A program made the position numbers and the translations under genes. A stretch of 57,210 nucleotides of DNA from Verrucomicrobia bacterium UBA1211 (GTDB taxonomy: Bacteria > Verrucomicrobiota > Kiritimatiellia > RFP12 > UBA1067). The DNA lies in the NCBI GenBank assembly GCA_002309585.1, contig DBXN01000140.1, forward strand, positions 23,780 to 80,989. Direction: 5' to 3'. Below the pieces are notes generated by a model. That model had not been told where the DNA came from and ran no database searches. It saw only the letters and a list, made by a program, of their open reading frames with translations. Positions 16,931 through 25,930 of this stretch are shown here, one piece after another; the first letter of the stretch is position 1; every line of letters starts with the position of its first letter.

Positions 16931-18421
16931 ATGAGAATGAATCGGATGATCGGTTTGGTCGCGGCGGTGGCCGCGTTACAGATGTCGGTCTGCCTGACGG
17001 CGGAAGCGGCACAGACCTTCTCATGGGACAAAAACAACTGGGTGGCGTTTGACGATACCGTCACCGCCACCGTGGAGTGTCCCGACCCTGCGGCGGCGGA
17101 GTGGGTGAAGACCCATTTCGCAGAGTGGTACGGTGCGCATGCCCCGAACGTGACGGGCGGAACGACCGGACTTGCCCTTCAGGCGGGGGACGAGGCGTAT
17201 GCCGCGGAGGTGAACGCGGATGGCGTGAAGATCCATGCGCGCACCTTGGCGGGCGCGCGGTGGGCCACCTACACGCTGCGACAGATCGCGATCGCGAAGC
17301 GCGGCACCTTCAAGACGGAAGGGATGCTTCTTCCGACGATGAAAATCTCCGACGCGCCGCATCTTCCGTTCCGCGCTATCCATTTCTGCTGGTTCCCCGA
17401 GGTCCGGCCTCAGCAGATCGAACGCGCCATCCGCCTCGCGGCGCTGATGAAGTTCAACTACGCGATCATCGAGCCGTGGGGAATGTACAAGAGCGAGAAG
17501 CACCCCTGGTGGCCCTGGCCGCAGGCGAACATGACCAAGGCGGAGGTCAGCCGCCTCGTTGCCATCGGTAAGGATATCGGTATCACCCTCATCCCGCAGA
17601 TCAACTGCTATGGCCACGCCTCTTCCTCGCGGGGCTGCACGATCAAGCACAGCGCGCTCGACATCCATCCCGAATACGAACCGCTTTTCGAGCCGGGGGG
17701 ATGGAATTGGTGTCTCTCGAATCCGGAGACGCAGCGCGTTCTGCGCGAGTTGATCGCCGAAATGCACGAGAACTTCGGCAATCCCCCTTACTTCCACATC
17801 GGGTGTGACGAGGCGGAGCGGCAGAGCTGTCCCGAGTGCGTCAAGACGCCGAACGGCGAATTGGTGCTGAAGCACATCACGGGGTTGGCGGAGTTCGTCA
17901 AGTCGCGCGGGGCGCGCGCGATGATGTGGCACGACATGCTGCTTGACCGGGCGGATTTCCGCTGGAAGGGTTTTACCGTATGCGGCAACAAGGAGACGGG
18001 GGCGATTCTTGACAAACTCCCCAAGGACATCATCATCTGCGACTGGCAGTATCAGGACACCGCGCAGCATGAGAAAGGCGCGCTGACTGATTGGCCCACG
18101 ATGACCTATTTCAAGGAACAGGGGTTTTCGGTCGCCTGTTGCCCGTGGATGAACGACAAGTCGATGAAACCGATGGCGGACCACATCGTCAAGATCGGCG
18201 GATTCGGGTTCATCGAGACGACGTGGCATCATCTGCGCGGTTCCGAATGGCAGAAGATGTACATGGGGGCCGCCTATGCCGCATGGGGATCGCCCGTCTC
18301 GCACGATGTTTCCTTCCAGCGTTCGCTGCGCCTTGTCGGACAGGACATGAAGGTGACCGACTACCTCGACACCGGCTTCCTGAACTATCAGGTCTCTCCC
18401 GGTTGGTGGGTGAACAACTGA
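16931..18421 (+). CDS. GH20 beta-N-acetylhexosaminidase
   Basis: Exo-enzyme releasing terminal beta-GlcNAc or beta-GalNAc by substrate-assisted catalysis. The 496-residue product has a Sec signal peptide (cleavage near AEA at 24-26), a small GH20b-type alpha/beta domain (about 40-140) and the GH20 barrel. The catalytic Asp-Glu pair is D293-E294 in FHIGCDEAERQ; PQINCYGHA and WGMYKSEKHPWW line the site. The C-terminal Trp-rich end (YQVSPGWWVNN) is short, with no binding module. AAGGATGAT precedes the ATG. With GH2, GH89-like and GH110 genes nearby it suggests stepwise trimming of host-type glycans. Confidence 0.88.
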   Translation: MRMNRMIGLVAAVAALQMSVCLTAEAAQTFSWDKNNWVAFDDTVTATVECPDPAAAEWVKTHFAEWYGAHAPNVTGGTTGLALQAGDEAYAAEVNADGVKIHARTLAGARWATYTLRQIAIAKRGTFKTEGMLLPTMKISDAPHLPFRAIHFCWFPEVRPQQIERAIRLAALMKFNYAIIEPWGMYKSEKHPWWPWPQANMTKAEVSRLVAIGKDIGITLIPQINCYGHASSSRGCTIKHSALDIHPEYEPLFEPGGWNWCLSNPETQRVLRELIAEMHENFGNPPYFHIGCDEAERQSCPECVKTPNGELVLKHITGLAEFVKSRGARAMMWHDMLLDRADFRWKGFTVCGNKETGAILDKLPKDIIICDWQYQDTAQHEKGALTDWPTMTYFKEQGFSVACCPWMNDKSMKPMADHIVKIGGFGFIETTWHHLRGSEWQKMYMGAAYAAWGSPVSHDVSFQRSLRLVGQDMKVTDYLDTGFLNYQVSPGWWVNN

Positions 18422-18607
18422 GGTAAGGGAATGAGTGACGAGTGACGGTTAATGAGTGACGGGTGACGAGAGCGAATGAAGAACGGGGGATTATGGCATT
18501 ATGGCAATGTGGCATTATGGCATTATGAAAATGTGGCGGAGTGAAATTCCATAATGGCTTAATGTCATAATTCCAGAATGAAACCTCAACGCTCAACGAT
18601 TCAAGGG
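18420..18607. repeat. Composite 7/8-base word array, copy 1
   Basis: Begins at the GH20 stop. Heptamers from 18431: ATGAGTG, ACGAGTG, ACGGTTA, ATGAGTG, ACGGGTG, ACGAGAG. Octamers in one register from 18490: ATTATGGC twice, AATGTGGC, ATTATGGC, ATTATGAA, AATGTGGC and six more drifting words to 18585. Then TCAACGC, TCAACGA and AAGGG, which is the ribosome-binding site of the next gene. About 150 bases are nearly identical to the array at 23493-23671, including 48 identical bases (18525-18572 versus 23583-23630). Confidence 0.85.
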
Positions 18608-18614
18608 TGACGAT

Positions 18615-19706
18615 ATGGTGACGAAAGACAACACGGGATTACGGTCTCGGACTGATGTGATGAAGATGGACAGGCGGGGATTTCTTGCCGGAATCGCCGC
18701 GGTGGGGGTGGTGGGTGCCATCCGGGCCGGGGCGGAGACCCCGGTGGGGGAGCCGCGCCCGCTCAAGGTTTGCGTTTTCTCGGACATCCATTATGAACGC
18801 AACCAATGGACGAACACGGAGAACACATCCTTTCTCGAACGCATCATGGCGCGCGCGGAACGCGAGCGGTGTGATATGATGATCCACTGCGGTGACTTCA
18901 TGCATGGTGTCCGAAAGGATTGGCAGAAGGAGTATCTCAAGCTGTATGGCAGCTCCGCGATTCCCGGTTACCACATTCTCGGCAACCATGACCAGGACCA
19001 GAACGACTATCGCGAGACGTGCGAGGCCTACCGAATGCCTGCCGGCCACTACTCGTTCGACAAGGGCGGTTTTCGGTTCGTGATCGCCGATCCCAACTAT
19101 ATCCGATTGGCAGACGGTAAGTTCGTCCATTACGGGAACGGCAACTATTTCAAGCCCGGCGAGGGCGCGTCGACGACATGGATTCCCCCTGAGGAGATGG
19201 AGTGGCTTCGGGCGACCATCGTCGGCTCGCCGCTTCCCTGCGTTGTCCTTTCACACCAGAGCTTTGAACGGGGACGGTGCGATCCGGTGAAAAACGCCGC
19301 CGAGGTGCGCGCGATCTTCAGCGAGGCGAACGCGAAACGGTCCGGGACCGTCCGGCTCGTGATGAATGGGCATCTTCACACCGACCATCTCCGTATTCTC
19401 GACGGCATCCTCTATTGGGATGTCAACAGCGCCAATTACCAGTGGTACGGCAAGGTTCACGACAAATATCCCGCCGACTATGTGGCGAACCATCGCGGCG
19501 CGCCGCATACCCTTGGATGGACCGCTCCGCTCTCCGGAATCCTTTCCCTTTGGCCGAATGGCCGCATCCGGATCGAAGGATCAAAGGCCGGGTGGCTGTT
19601 CGGGGTGACACCCAAAGATGCGGGGTATCCGCTCTGCGACAGCGACGGGCGCGAGACCTATCCGGCCATCCAGACCGCAGACGTTTCCTTCAACCTGCCG
19701 TCCTGA
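18615..19706 (+). CDS. Calcineurin-like metallophosphoesterase, Tat-exported
   Basis: Secreted phosphoesterase of 363 residues. The twin-arginine signal is KMDRRGFLAGIAAVGVVG (RR at 20-21). Metal ligands follow the family order: FSDIHY (Asp57, His59), HCGDFMHG, GNHDQDQ, LSHQSF and GHLHTDH. I keep the ATG at 18615 because AAGGGTG precedes it; the ATG at 18660, nearer the RR motif, has no clear ribosome-binding site but cannot be excluded. The natural substrate is unknown; related secreted enzymes act on nucleotides, phosphodiesters or phospholipids. It follows a long word array and is followed by a 334-base gap. Confidence 0.85.
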   Translation: MVTKDNTGLRSRTDVMKMDRRGFLAGIAAVGVVGAIRAGAETPVGEPRPLKVCVFSDIHYERNQWTNTENTSFLERIMARAERERCDMMIHCGDFMHGVRKDWQKEYLKLYGSSAIPGYHILGNHDQDQNDYRETCEAYRMPAGHYSFDKGGFRFVIADPNYIRLADGKFVHYGNGNYFKPGEGASTTWIPPEEMEWLRATIVGSPLPCVVLSHQSFERGRCDPVKNAAEVRAIFSEANAKRSGTVRLVMNGHLHTDHLRILDGILYWDVNSANYQWYGKVHDKYPADYVANHRGAPHTLGWTAPLSGILSLWPNGRIRIEGSKAGWLFGVTPKDAGYPLCDSDGRETYPAIQTADVSFNLPS

Positions 19707-20040
19707 CGCGCGCTACTTACCTTCTCCGATTAACGTCTTAGCTTCAATTCCCCACTTCATGGGCGTTGTGCTCCGTCGTGTCTCACCCGGGCCCGCAACG
19801 AACGCGGCGTTTACGGGACAGCGTGTACATCGCCGCCAGACTCTCGGCGGGGGAGAAGTGCGCTCCGCGATTCTTTTGATAATATGCTTTCTTTATGCGG
19901 TTTTGAGGTATTATACTTGTCAATGTGTTTAAATCCCGTTGGTTGCATTGTGATTGGTTCGGTACGCTCGCCGCTTGATCGCAGAGGTTGAGGCGGCGGT
20001 GTGATTGCTTTGAAACGGTGAGGGAAAGGACTGTGCGATC
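19707..20040. other. 334-base intergenic region
   Basis: No gene seen. 19729-19760 may be a decayed reverse-orientation word array (TTAACGTC / TTAGCTTC / AATTCCCC). A small stem CCGCC...GGCGG occurs near 19840. The A/T-rich stretch 19872-19935 is the likely promoter zone; TATACT (19912-19917) and TATTAT (19909-19914) are -10-like but no good -35 lies at the right distance. Confidence 0.4.
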
Positions 20041-21369
20041 ATGAATAGGGTGATGGGGATCTTGGGCGCATCGGCACTGTGCGTATGTGTCGGGAGTGGG
20101 GAAACCGCCGTGAAACCGCCGGCCGAGCGGATGGACCGCTCGAAACTGCTCATCGGTGCGTACTGTCTGCAGGCCAACGCCCGGACCGATGCGCATATCC
20201 AGGCGATCCGCGACTGCGGGGTGGACTTCATTATCGGTGTTCCGGCTGACGACCGCGCCACCCTCGACCAGTTCGCCAAATACGGAGTCGGGGCGATCGT
20301 GAACGGCGTCGTCCCCAGCTGGTGGGGCGGCGACGGCGAGCGCGCGGGAAAGATGCGGGAGGTGAACCCACCTGATCGATACGCGGCGGGGGCCAAGGCC
20401 TTCAAAGACCACCCCGCAGTCTGGGCGGTGGATATCGGCGACGAACCTTCCGCGCTCGATTTTCCCTACTACGGCGAGGTTGTGCGGCAGTTGAACAAGG
20501 CTCTTCCCGGTATGCCGCTCTATCTAAACCTCTATCCCAACTACGCGAGTGTGGCGCAGAATACGGGGAAGCAGACCGTCAACCAGCTCGGCACGCCGAC
20601 CTATACCGAACACATCGCGGCCTACTGTCGCGATGTCCCGCTCGACTACATCTCTTATGACTTTTATCCCTACGTCGGCCCTGCCGGGATCGATCGGTTC
20701 CTCTCGAAGATGTACGACAACTTCCTCGATGTCTCTGGGGCGTGCCGTCGCACCAAGCGTGCCTTCTGGTACATTCCGCAGGTGAACACCCGCGAGAATT
20801 TGCCCTCCACCAGCGAAAACTGTCTGCGTTTCCAGGCGTATGCGGCGATGAGTTTCGGAGCGGAGGTGATCACCTGGGCCTGTTGGTGCAAGGGGTGGTG
20901 GACCGACAACGTCCTTGATGCGGAGGGGAAGCAGACGGGACAGTACGCGAAGCTCCAGCGGGTCAACGCCGAACTGAAGCGGCTCGGTCCCGCGTACATG
21001 GCGTTCAGGAACGTCGCCACTCACTTTGTCGGATTCCCTGAGACCTCACCCCGGAATCCCACGCTCCCGTTTACCCGTACCGACGCGCTTGACGCTGGCG
21101 GATTCACGGCGCTTCGCGCCTCCAACGGCGCGGCGTTGTTAGTCGGGGAGATGGTCGCACGGGATCCGGAGGGCAAGGCCCGGGCGCTCTTTGTGACGGC
21201 GGCGGACGATCCGTGCGATGAGCGCCATGCCACGTTTGATATCGTTTTCCGCGCGAAAGCGGCGAAGACGTTCGGTGGACAGGGGCCTGTTCCTGTGCGG
21301 CGGCTTGACGACGGGCGATTCGCCGTCGCGATCGCCTCGTGCGCGGGGGTACTTCTGGTGGCGGAGTGA
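20041..21369 (+). CDS. Putative secreted glycosidase-like TIM-barrel protein
   Basis: A 442-residue secreted or lipid-free exported protein; the N-terminus MNRVMGILGASALCVCVGSG is signal-like. The rest reads as a clan GH-A type barrel: LIGAYCLQANARTDAHIQ at strand 1, VDFIIGVPAD, WAVDIGDEPSALDF near residue 145 (a Glu at the position of the acid/base), LDYISYDFYPYVG near 205 and FGAEVITWACWCKGWW near 275. This pattern occurs in GH42- and GH5-related proteins and in uncharacterised barrels of glycan loci. I cannot assign a GH family. AAAGGA lies upstream of the ATG. It precedes the GH78 gene by 53 bases, probably as one transcript. Confidence 0.6.
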   Translation: MNRVMGILGASALCVCVGSGETAVKPPAERMDRSKLLIGAYCLQANARTDAHIQAIRDCGVDFIIGVPADDRATLDQFAKYGVGAIVNGVVPSWWGGDGERAGKMREVNPPDRYAAGAKAFKDHPAVWAVDIGDEPSALDFPYYGEVVRQLNKALPGMPLYLNLYPNYASVAQNTGKQTVNQLGTPTYTEHIAAYCRDVPLDYISYDFYPYVGPAGIDRFLSKMYDNFLDVSGACRRTKRAFWYIPQVNTRENLPSTSENCLRFQAYAAMSFGAEVITWACWCKGWWTDNVLDAEGKQTGQYAKLQRVNAELKRLGPAYMAFRNVATHFVGFPETSPRNPTLPFTRTDALDAGGFTALRASNGAALLVGEMVARDPEGKARALFVTAADDPCDERHATFDIVFRAKAAKTFGGQGPVPVRRLDDGRFAVAIASCAGVLLVAE

Positions 21370-21390
21370 CGGGTGATCCCTGATACTCAG
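21363..21390. repeat. 7-base words each ending in TGA, at a stop codon
   Basis: GGAGTGA / CGGGTGA / TCCCTGA / TACTCAG. The first unit provides the stop codon of the upstream gene (21367-21369). Confidence 0.45.
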
Positions 21391-21422
21391 ATTCGGTTGA
21401 AAAAGAGAAGTGAGGAAAGAAA

Positions 21423-23495
21423 ATGAAAAAACAACTGTTGTCGATGGTGTTGGTTCTGATGGGCGGGCTTTGCATGGCCGCCGATGATGGTGTGTGGATG
21501 TGGTATCCCGGCGAGTATGGGATTTGGCGCGGGAACGCGCTGCAGTTCGAGCGGCTTCAGTGGGGGGCGGAGTTGCCGCCTTTCTGGCCGAGTTACGGAT
21601 TTTATCCCGTTGTCGAGTTTTCCGCGCAATTCGATCTGGCGGAGGCGGAACGGGTCGAGATGACGGCGGATGGCGGATTCACCGTGAATGTGAATGGCCG
21701 TGACTGTGTCGCCCCGCTCGGCCGTGTGGATGTGCCGAAAGGACGCGTCACGATCAAGGTGAAAGTCGGGAACAACCTCCGGCCACCCGCGCTGCTCGTC
21801 AAGGGTAAGACCGTCAAGAGCGGTGAGGCGTGGAAGGTCGGATGGTATCCGGACGATCCGGCGGCATTGCCCGTCGAGTTCGACCGGGCGTTCGCCGATG
21901 CCGGGAACAAGCCGGGCGATTGGAAGCTGCGGCGCGAGCCTGCCGTGCCGGTTCAGATCCGGAAGCTTGACGGAGGGGCATTGCTCGCCGACTTCGGCCG
22001 GGAGACCTACGGGTACTTGGTCTTGACGGACATCAAAGGCGAGGGCGCGGTCAAGATCATCTATGCCGAGAGCGAGAAGGAGGCGCTGGATGAGGCACCC
22101 GCGCGTCCGCAGGACTGTATGGAGTTCGTCTCCTTGGGCGCGAAGGATGCGCCGAAATGCGTGTGGAAAAAGGGACGGGGTTTCCGTTACGTGTTTCTGC
22201 GTCCGTTCGAGGGAAATCTCTCCATAGGCGGCATCGCGATGGAGCGGGAGTTGCCGCGCGCCTCCAGACGCGGGGCGTTCCGGTGCAATGACGAGCGGGT
22301 GAACGCGATTTGGGATGTCGCCGCCGATACGCTGGAGTTGACCTGCCGGGAGGTCTTCATCGAGGGCGTGAAGCGTGACCATTGGGTCTGGAGCGGCGAC
22401 GCGGTTCAGAGTTTCCTGATGAACTACTATCTTTCGGGTGACTACGAGGGGTGCCGTGACACGCTCTGGTGCGTTCGCGGCAAGGATCCCGTGGTGAAAC
22501 ACCTGAACGGCATCATGGACTACTCCTTCCTTTGGTTCGACGCGGTGGCGACCTACGTGCTCTATTCCGGCGATCAGCGGTTTCTGCAACAGGCGAAGCC
22601 GCGCATGGACTCCCTGATGCGTTGGTGTCAGTCACGTCTCGATGCGAAGGGGCGTCCGGTGAACCAGCCGGGTGATTGGATCTTCATCGACTGGGCGCCC
22701 GAAGCCCTGCACAACGCGGGTGGGGTGTGCGCCTTCGAGATGATGGTCTACGCGCGGGCACTGGAGACGATGGTGATGACGGAGCCGCCTGAACAGAACT
22801 TCACCCTCGCTTCGGTGGCCCAAAAGGTCAAATCCGAGGTCAAAACCCTTTTCTGGAGTGAGGAGAACGGCTGTCTCATGCACCTGTTCAAGAATGACGG
22901 GACGCTTGATCCGCAGGTAACGCGTTATCCGAACATCTTCGGGCTCAAGTGGGGCTACTTCAACGACAGCGAGCGGGAGCGGGTTCTGAAGGGTGTGATG
23001 TTCAACGACAAGGTGATGAAGATCCAGACGCCCTACATGCGGTTTTACGAATTGGAGGCGTTGTGCGCGCTCGGGATGCAGAAGCAGGTTCTGGGCGAGA
23101 TCAGGGATTACTGGGGCGGAATGCTCGATCTGGGGGCGACGAGTTTCTGGGAACTCTACAATCCCGCCGAGAGCGGCGACCAGCACTATGCCATGTACGG
23201 CCGGCCTTACGGGAAGAGCCTCTGCCATGCGTGGGGTGCCTCGCCGATCTATCTGTTGGGACGGTACTTCCTCGGCGTGGAGCCGACCGAACCGGGATTC
23301 GCCGCCTACACGGTCAAACCCGTTCTCGGCGGGCTTGAATGGATGACGGGCAAGGTCCCGACACCCACGGGCGATATCGAGGTTACGGTCAAAGACGGCG
23401 CTGTCACGGTCAAAGGCAACGGCGGAAAGGGCAAGCTGGTGTGGAACGGCAAGAGCGTCCCCATTCCGGTCAATGAGACCGTTATGGTAGAGTGA
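21423..23495 (+). CDS. GH78-like alpha-L-rhamnosidase
   Basis: Secreted exo-enzyme predicted to remove terminal alpha-L-rhamnose. The 690-residue product has a Sec signal (MKKQLLSMVLVLMGGLCMA), N-terminal beta-sandwich regions, then the (alpha/alpha)6 barrel from about residue 285. The GH78 signature appears as KRDHWVWSGDA (residues 317-327), where Asp319 and Asp326 match the conserved D-x-R-x-W-x-G-D block with His in place of Arg. The C-terminal part contains SFWELYNPAES and SLCHAWGASPIYLLGRYFLG, a hallmark just before the closing beta-sandwich. It is shorter than typical ~900-residue family members, lacking one N-terminal module. The last codons run into a 7-base array. Confidence 0.85.
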   Translation: MKKQLLSMVLVLMGGLCMAADDGVWMWYPGEYGIWRGNALQFERLQWGAELPPFWPSYGFYPVVEFSAQFDLAEAERVEMTADGGFTVNVNGRDCVAPLGRVDVPKGRVTIKVKVGNNLRPPALLVKGKTVKSGEAWKVGWYPDDPAALPVEFDRAFADAGNKPGDWKLRREPAVPVQIRKLDGGALLADFGRETYGYLVLTDIKGEGAVKIIYAESEKEALDEAPARPQDCMEFVSLGAKDAPKCVWKKGRGFRYVFLRPFEGNLSIGGIAMERELPRASRRGAFRCNDERVNAIWDVAADTLELTCREVFIEGVKRDHWVWSGDAVQSFLMNYYLSGDYEGCRDTLWCVRGKDPVVKHLNGIMDYSFLWFDAVATYVLYSGDQRFLQQAKPRMDSLMRWCQSRLDAKGRPVNQPGDWIFIDWAPEALHNAGGVCAFEMMVYARALETMVMTEPPEQNFTLASVAQKVKSEVKTLFWSEENGCLMHLFKNDGTLDPQVTRYPNIFGLKWGYFNDSERERVLKGVMFNDKVMKIQTPYMRFYELEALCALGMQKQVLGEIRDYWGGMLDLGATSFWELYNPAESGDQHYAMYGRPYGKSLCHAWGASPIYLLGRYFLGVEPTEPGFAAYTVKPVLGGLEWMTGKVPTPTGDIEVTVKDGAVTVKGNGGKGKLVWNGKSVPIPVNETVMVE

Positions 23496-23671
23496 CGAGT
23501 GACGGGTGACGGGTGACGAGAGTGAATGAAGAATGGGTGATTATGGCATTATGGAAATATGGCAATGTGGCATTATGGCATCATGAAAATGTGGCGGAGT
23601 GAAATTCCATAATGGCTTAATGTCATAATTTCAGAATGAAACCCTCAACCCTCAACACTCAACTGAAAGGT
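23493..23671. repeat. Composite 7/8-base word array, copy 2
   Basis: The GTGACGG-type words begin within the last codons of the GH78 gene and supply its TGA stop (23493-23495). The ATTATGGC-type octamers and TCAACCC-type heptamers follow in the same order as at 18420-18607, with close to 90 percent identity over about 150 bases by eye. The array ends at the AAAGGTGAG ribosome-binding site of the next gene. Confidence 0.85.
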
Positions 23672-23676
23672 GAGAC

Positions 23677-25863
23677 ATGGGGAAGATGTTAGGCCTGATG
23701 AGCGTTGTTTGCGCGGTCTCTGTGCTGGCGGCGCGCGGTGCGGATGCGTCCGATGCGTTCGCGTTGCCGCGCGCGGCGTTCGGACGCTACTATCGGCAGA
23801 TCACGGGGAAGGATGCCCCTGCGGAAGCGGTCACCTTCGCGATCAACCCCGCCGTGTCGGAAAAGGGCAGGGATGCCTACCGTATCGTGTCGGGGGAGGT
23901 CGGCGTGACGATCACGGGTTCGAACCTGCGTAGCGTCTGGTACGGACTTTACGACCTGCTGGAACGGCGCGGCGGTTGCCGCTGGTTCTGGGACGGTGAC
24001 CGGGTTCCGAGGAAGGATGCGATCGATCTCTCCGGTCTGGATGTGCGGGAGGAGGCGCATTTCGAATATCGCGGGATCCGTTACTTCGCGCATCGCGGCC
24101 TGACCCGCTTCCAGGCGGAGCATTGGGGTCCGGAGGAGTGGCGCCGCGAGATCGACTGGATTCTCAAGCGGCGGCTCAACGTCTTCATGCTCCGCATCGG
24201 GCAGGATGACCTCTTTCAGCTCACCTTTCCGGACATTTGCGCCTATCCGGATCCCTCAAAGCCGCTTCCCGGAGCCGGGAAGGGATATGACGACCGTTCC
24301 CTGTTCTGGAGTCTTCAGTTTCGCGGGGAACTGCGCAAGCGGCTTCAGAAATACGCCTTTGAGCGCGGGTTGTTGATCCCGGAAGATTTCGGTACCATGT
24401 CACACTGGTACTCGCGTACGCCGGAGGATTTTCTCGATAAACAGCAGCCACCGTTTCTGCCGCAGGAGGTGAGCCACTACAGTGAACGCAACGGCCGTGT
24501 CTGGGATATCCGAGAAGATAAGTGGGCCGACGCGTACTGGAAGCTGACCAGGACCGCCGTTGCACAATACGGGACAGGTGCGCCCCCACCGCAGTTGCTG
24601 CATACTATCGGGCTCGGTGAACGCCGGTGCTATAAAGACCGCCAGCGGAATTTCGACCTGAAAATCAAAGCGCTCGACATGTTTCTCGCCCGTGCCCATC
24701 GCGATTATCCCGATTCCAAGGTGTTGATCGCCGGCTGGGATTTCTACAGCACCTGGAAGCCGGAAGAGGTCAAGGCGCTGCTGCCGCGCCTCGACCCGCA
24801 ACGGGATATCATCTGGGACTACGAGGCGGATGTGCCGTATGGCGGAAACCACTTTCTGAATTGGGGCCTTGTGGGCCAATTCCCGTACACCTACTCGATT
24901 TTCCTCGCCTATGAGAAGGCGCTTGATGCGCGGGCGAACTATCCGCTCATTGAGGAGCGGCAGAAGATGGTGCAGGATGACCCGTTCTGCAAGGGTTACA
25001 TTTTCTGGCCGGAATCCAGCCATACCGATACGCTTTGCCTCCGGTTCTTCACAGCCAACGCTTGGTCCGCGAAACCCGTGCCGCACGGTGATGTGCTGGC
25101 TGAGATGTGCGCGAGTCGCTACGGGGAACATGCCGCATTGATGAAGGCCGCATGGAAGGCAGCGCTTCCCGCGTCCTATCTCAGGGACTGGGGACAGAAC
25201 TATTCGCGGGCGGTGCTTTCCATCGGCAATGAGGTGAAAGATCATTCGGCGTTGATCGCGAAGTGGGTGAAACCTGTCGCCGAGGCGGAAGAGGTGTTTG
25301 GCTTGCTCGCTTATTCGCCGTGGGACGATGCGTTCATCCGCCGCGACGCGATCGATATCGCCCGTATGGCGCTGGATCGCCTGATCGCTCTGCGCATTTT
25401 TGAATTCAGCCGGGATTTCACCGCCTGGCGCCACGGGCAACGTGATGGCGGGGACTTGCCCGCGCGAACGGAGCGTATCGCGACCCTGTGCGACCGGATG
25501 GCCGATCTGCTCGCGCTCGATACGGACTATTCGCTCTGGGAGTCCTACCTGCGGCTCGATGCCGTGGAGAAAGTCCGCAATCCCGCGTTCACCAAGACGC
25601 TCTTTGAAAACGCCTCATGCGACTACTGCCGCAGCCACCAGTACGAGTTGGCGCGGCACTGGTACGCGCCCCATGTGCGGCGCGTTGCGGAGACGCTGGC
25701 AAAGGCGGTCGCCGCCGGTGATCGGAAGATGACCATTTCCGGTAATGCGGAGCGGGAACGGCTTGAACTCAAGGAGAAACCGCTGGAATCCCTGCGCCCG
25801 ACCCTTCCGCGGACGGAAGAGAGCTTCCGAAACGTTTTGCGCGGGATAACCGGTGGGCTGTGA
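23677..25863 (+). CDS. GH89-like alpha-N-acetylglucosaminidase
   Basis: Secreted protein of 728 residues with a Sec signal (first ~22 residues). An N-terminal carbohydrate-enzyme domain ends in the block SVWYGLYDLLERRGGCRWFW (residues 86-105), shared by GH89, GH67 and DUF4838 proteins. The next domain opens with YRGIRYFAHRG and WRREIDWILKRRLNVFML, which resembles the W-x-x-E-I-D-W-x-x-x-x-x-x-N motif of NAGLU (GH89). WDYEADVPYG and YIFWPESSHTD probably line the active site. GH89 would release alpha-GlcNAc caps from mucin or heparan sulfate. A DUF4838/GH67-type function is the main alternative. Confidence 0.62.
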   Translation: MGKMLGLMSVVCAVSVLAARGADASDAFALPRAAFGRYYRQITGKDAPAEAVTFAINPAVSEKGRDAYRIVSGEVGVTITGSNLRSVWYGLYDLLERRGGCRWFWDGDRVPRKDAIDLSGLDVREEAHFEYRGIRYFAHRGLTRFQAEHWGPEEWRREIDWILKRRLNVFMLRIGQDDLFQLTFPDICAYPDPSKPLPGAGKGYDDRSLFWSLQFRGELRKRLQKYAFERGLLIPEDFGTMSHWYSRTPEDFLDKQQPPFLPQEVSHYSERNGRVWDIREDKWADAYWKLTRTAVAQYGTGAPPPQLLHTIGLGERRCYKDRQRNFDLKIKALDMFLARAHRDYPDSKVLIAGWDFYSTWKPEEVKALLPRLDPQRDIIWDYEADVPYGGNHFLNWGLVGQFPYTYSIFLAYEKALDARANYPLIEERQKMVQDDPFCKGYIFWPESSHTDTLCLRFFTANAWSAKPVPHGDVLAEMCASRYGEHAALMKAAWKAALPASYLRDWGQNYSRAVLSIGNEVKDHSALIAKWVKPVAEAEEVFGLLAYSPWDDAFIRRDAIDIARMALDRLIALRIFEFSRDFTAWRHGQRDGGDLPARTERIATLCDRMADLLALDTDYSLWESYLRLDAVEKVRNPAFTKTLFENASCDYCRSHQYELARHWYAPHVRRVAETLAKAVAAGDRKMTISGNAERERLELKEKPLESLRPTLPRTEESFRNVLRGITGGL

Positions 25864-25930
25864 GCGGTGTTGGGGCGGGTGTCGAGGAACTGATACGGCC
25901 ATTTCAATGATCGGCCGATAGGGGGTTCGC

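Noticed and set aside
18490..18585. Octamer repeats considered as a CRISPR array
   Set aside because: Units are contiguous 8-base words without spacers, and no cas gene is present.
21387..22589. 400-codon minus-strand frame over the GH78 gene
   Set aside because: Antisense shadow; the plus strand encodes a recognisable rhamnosidase with a signal peptide.
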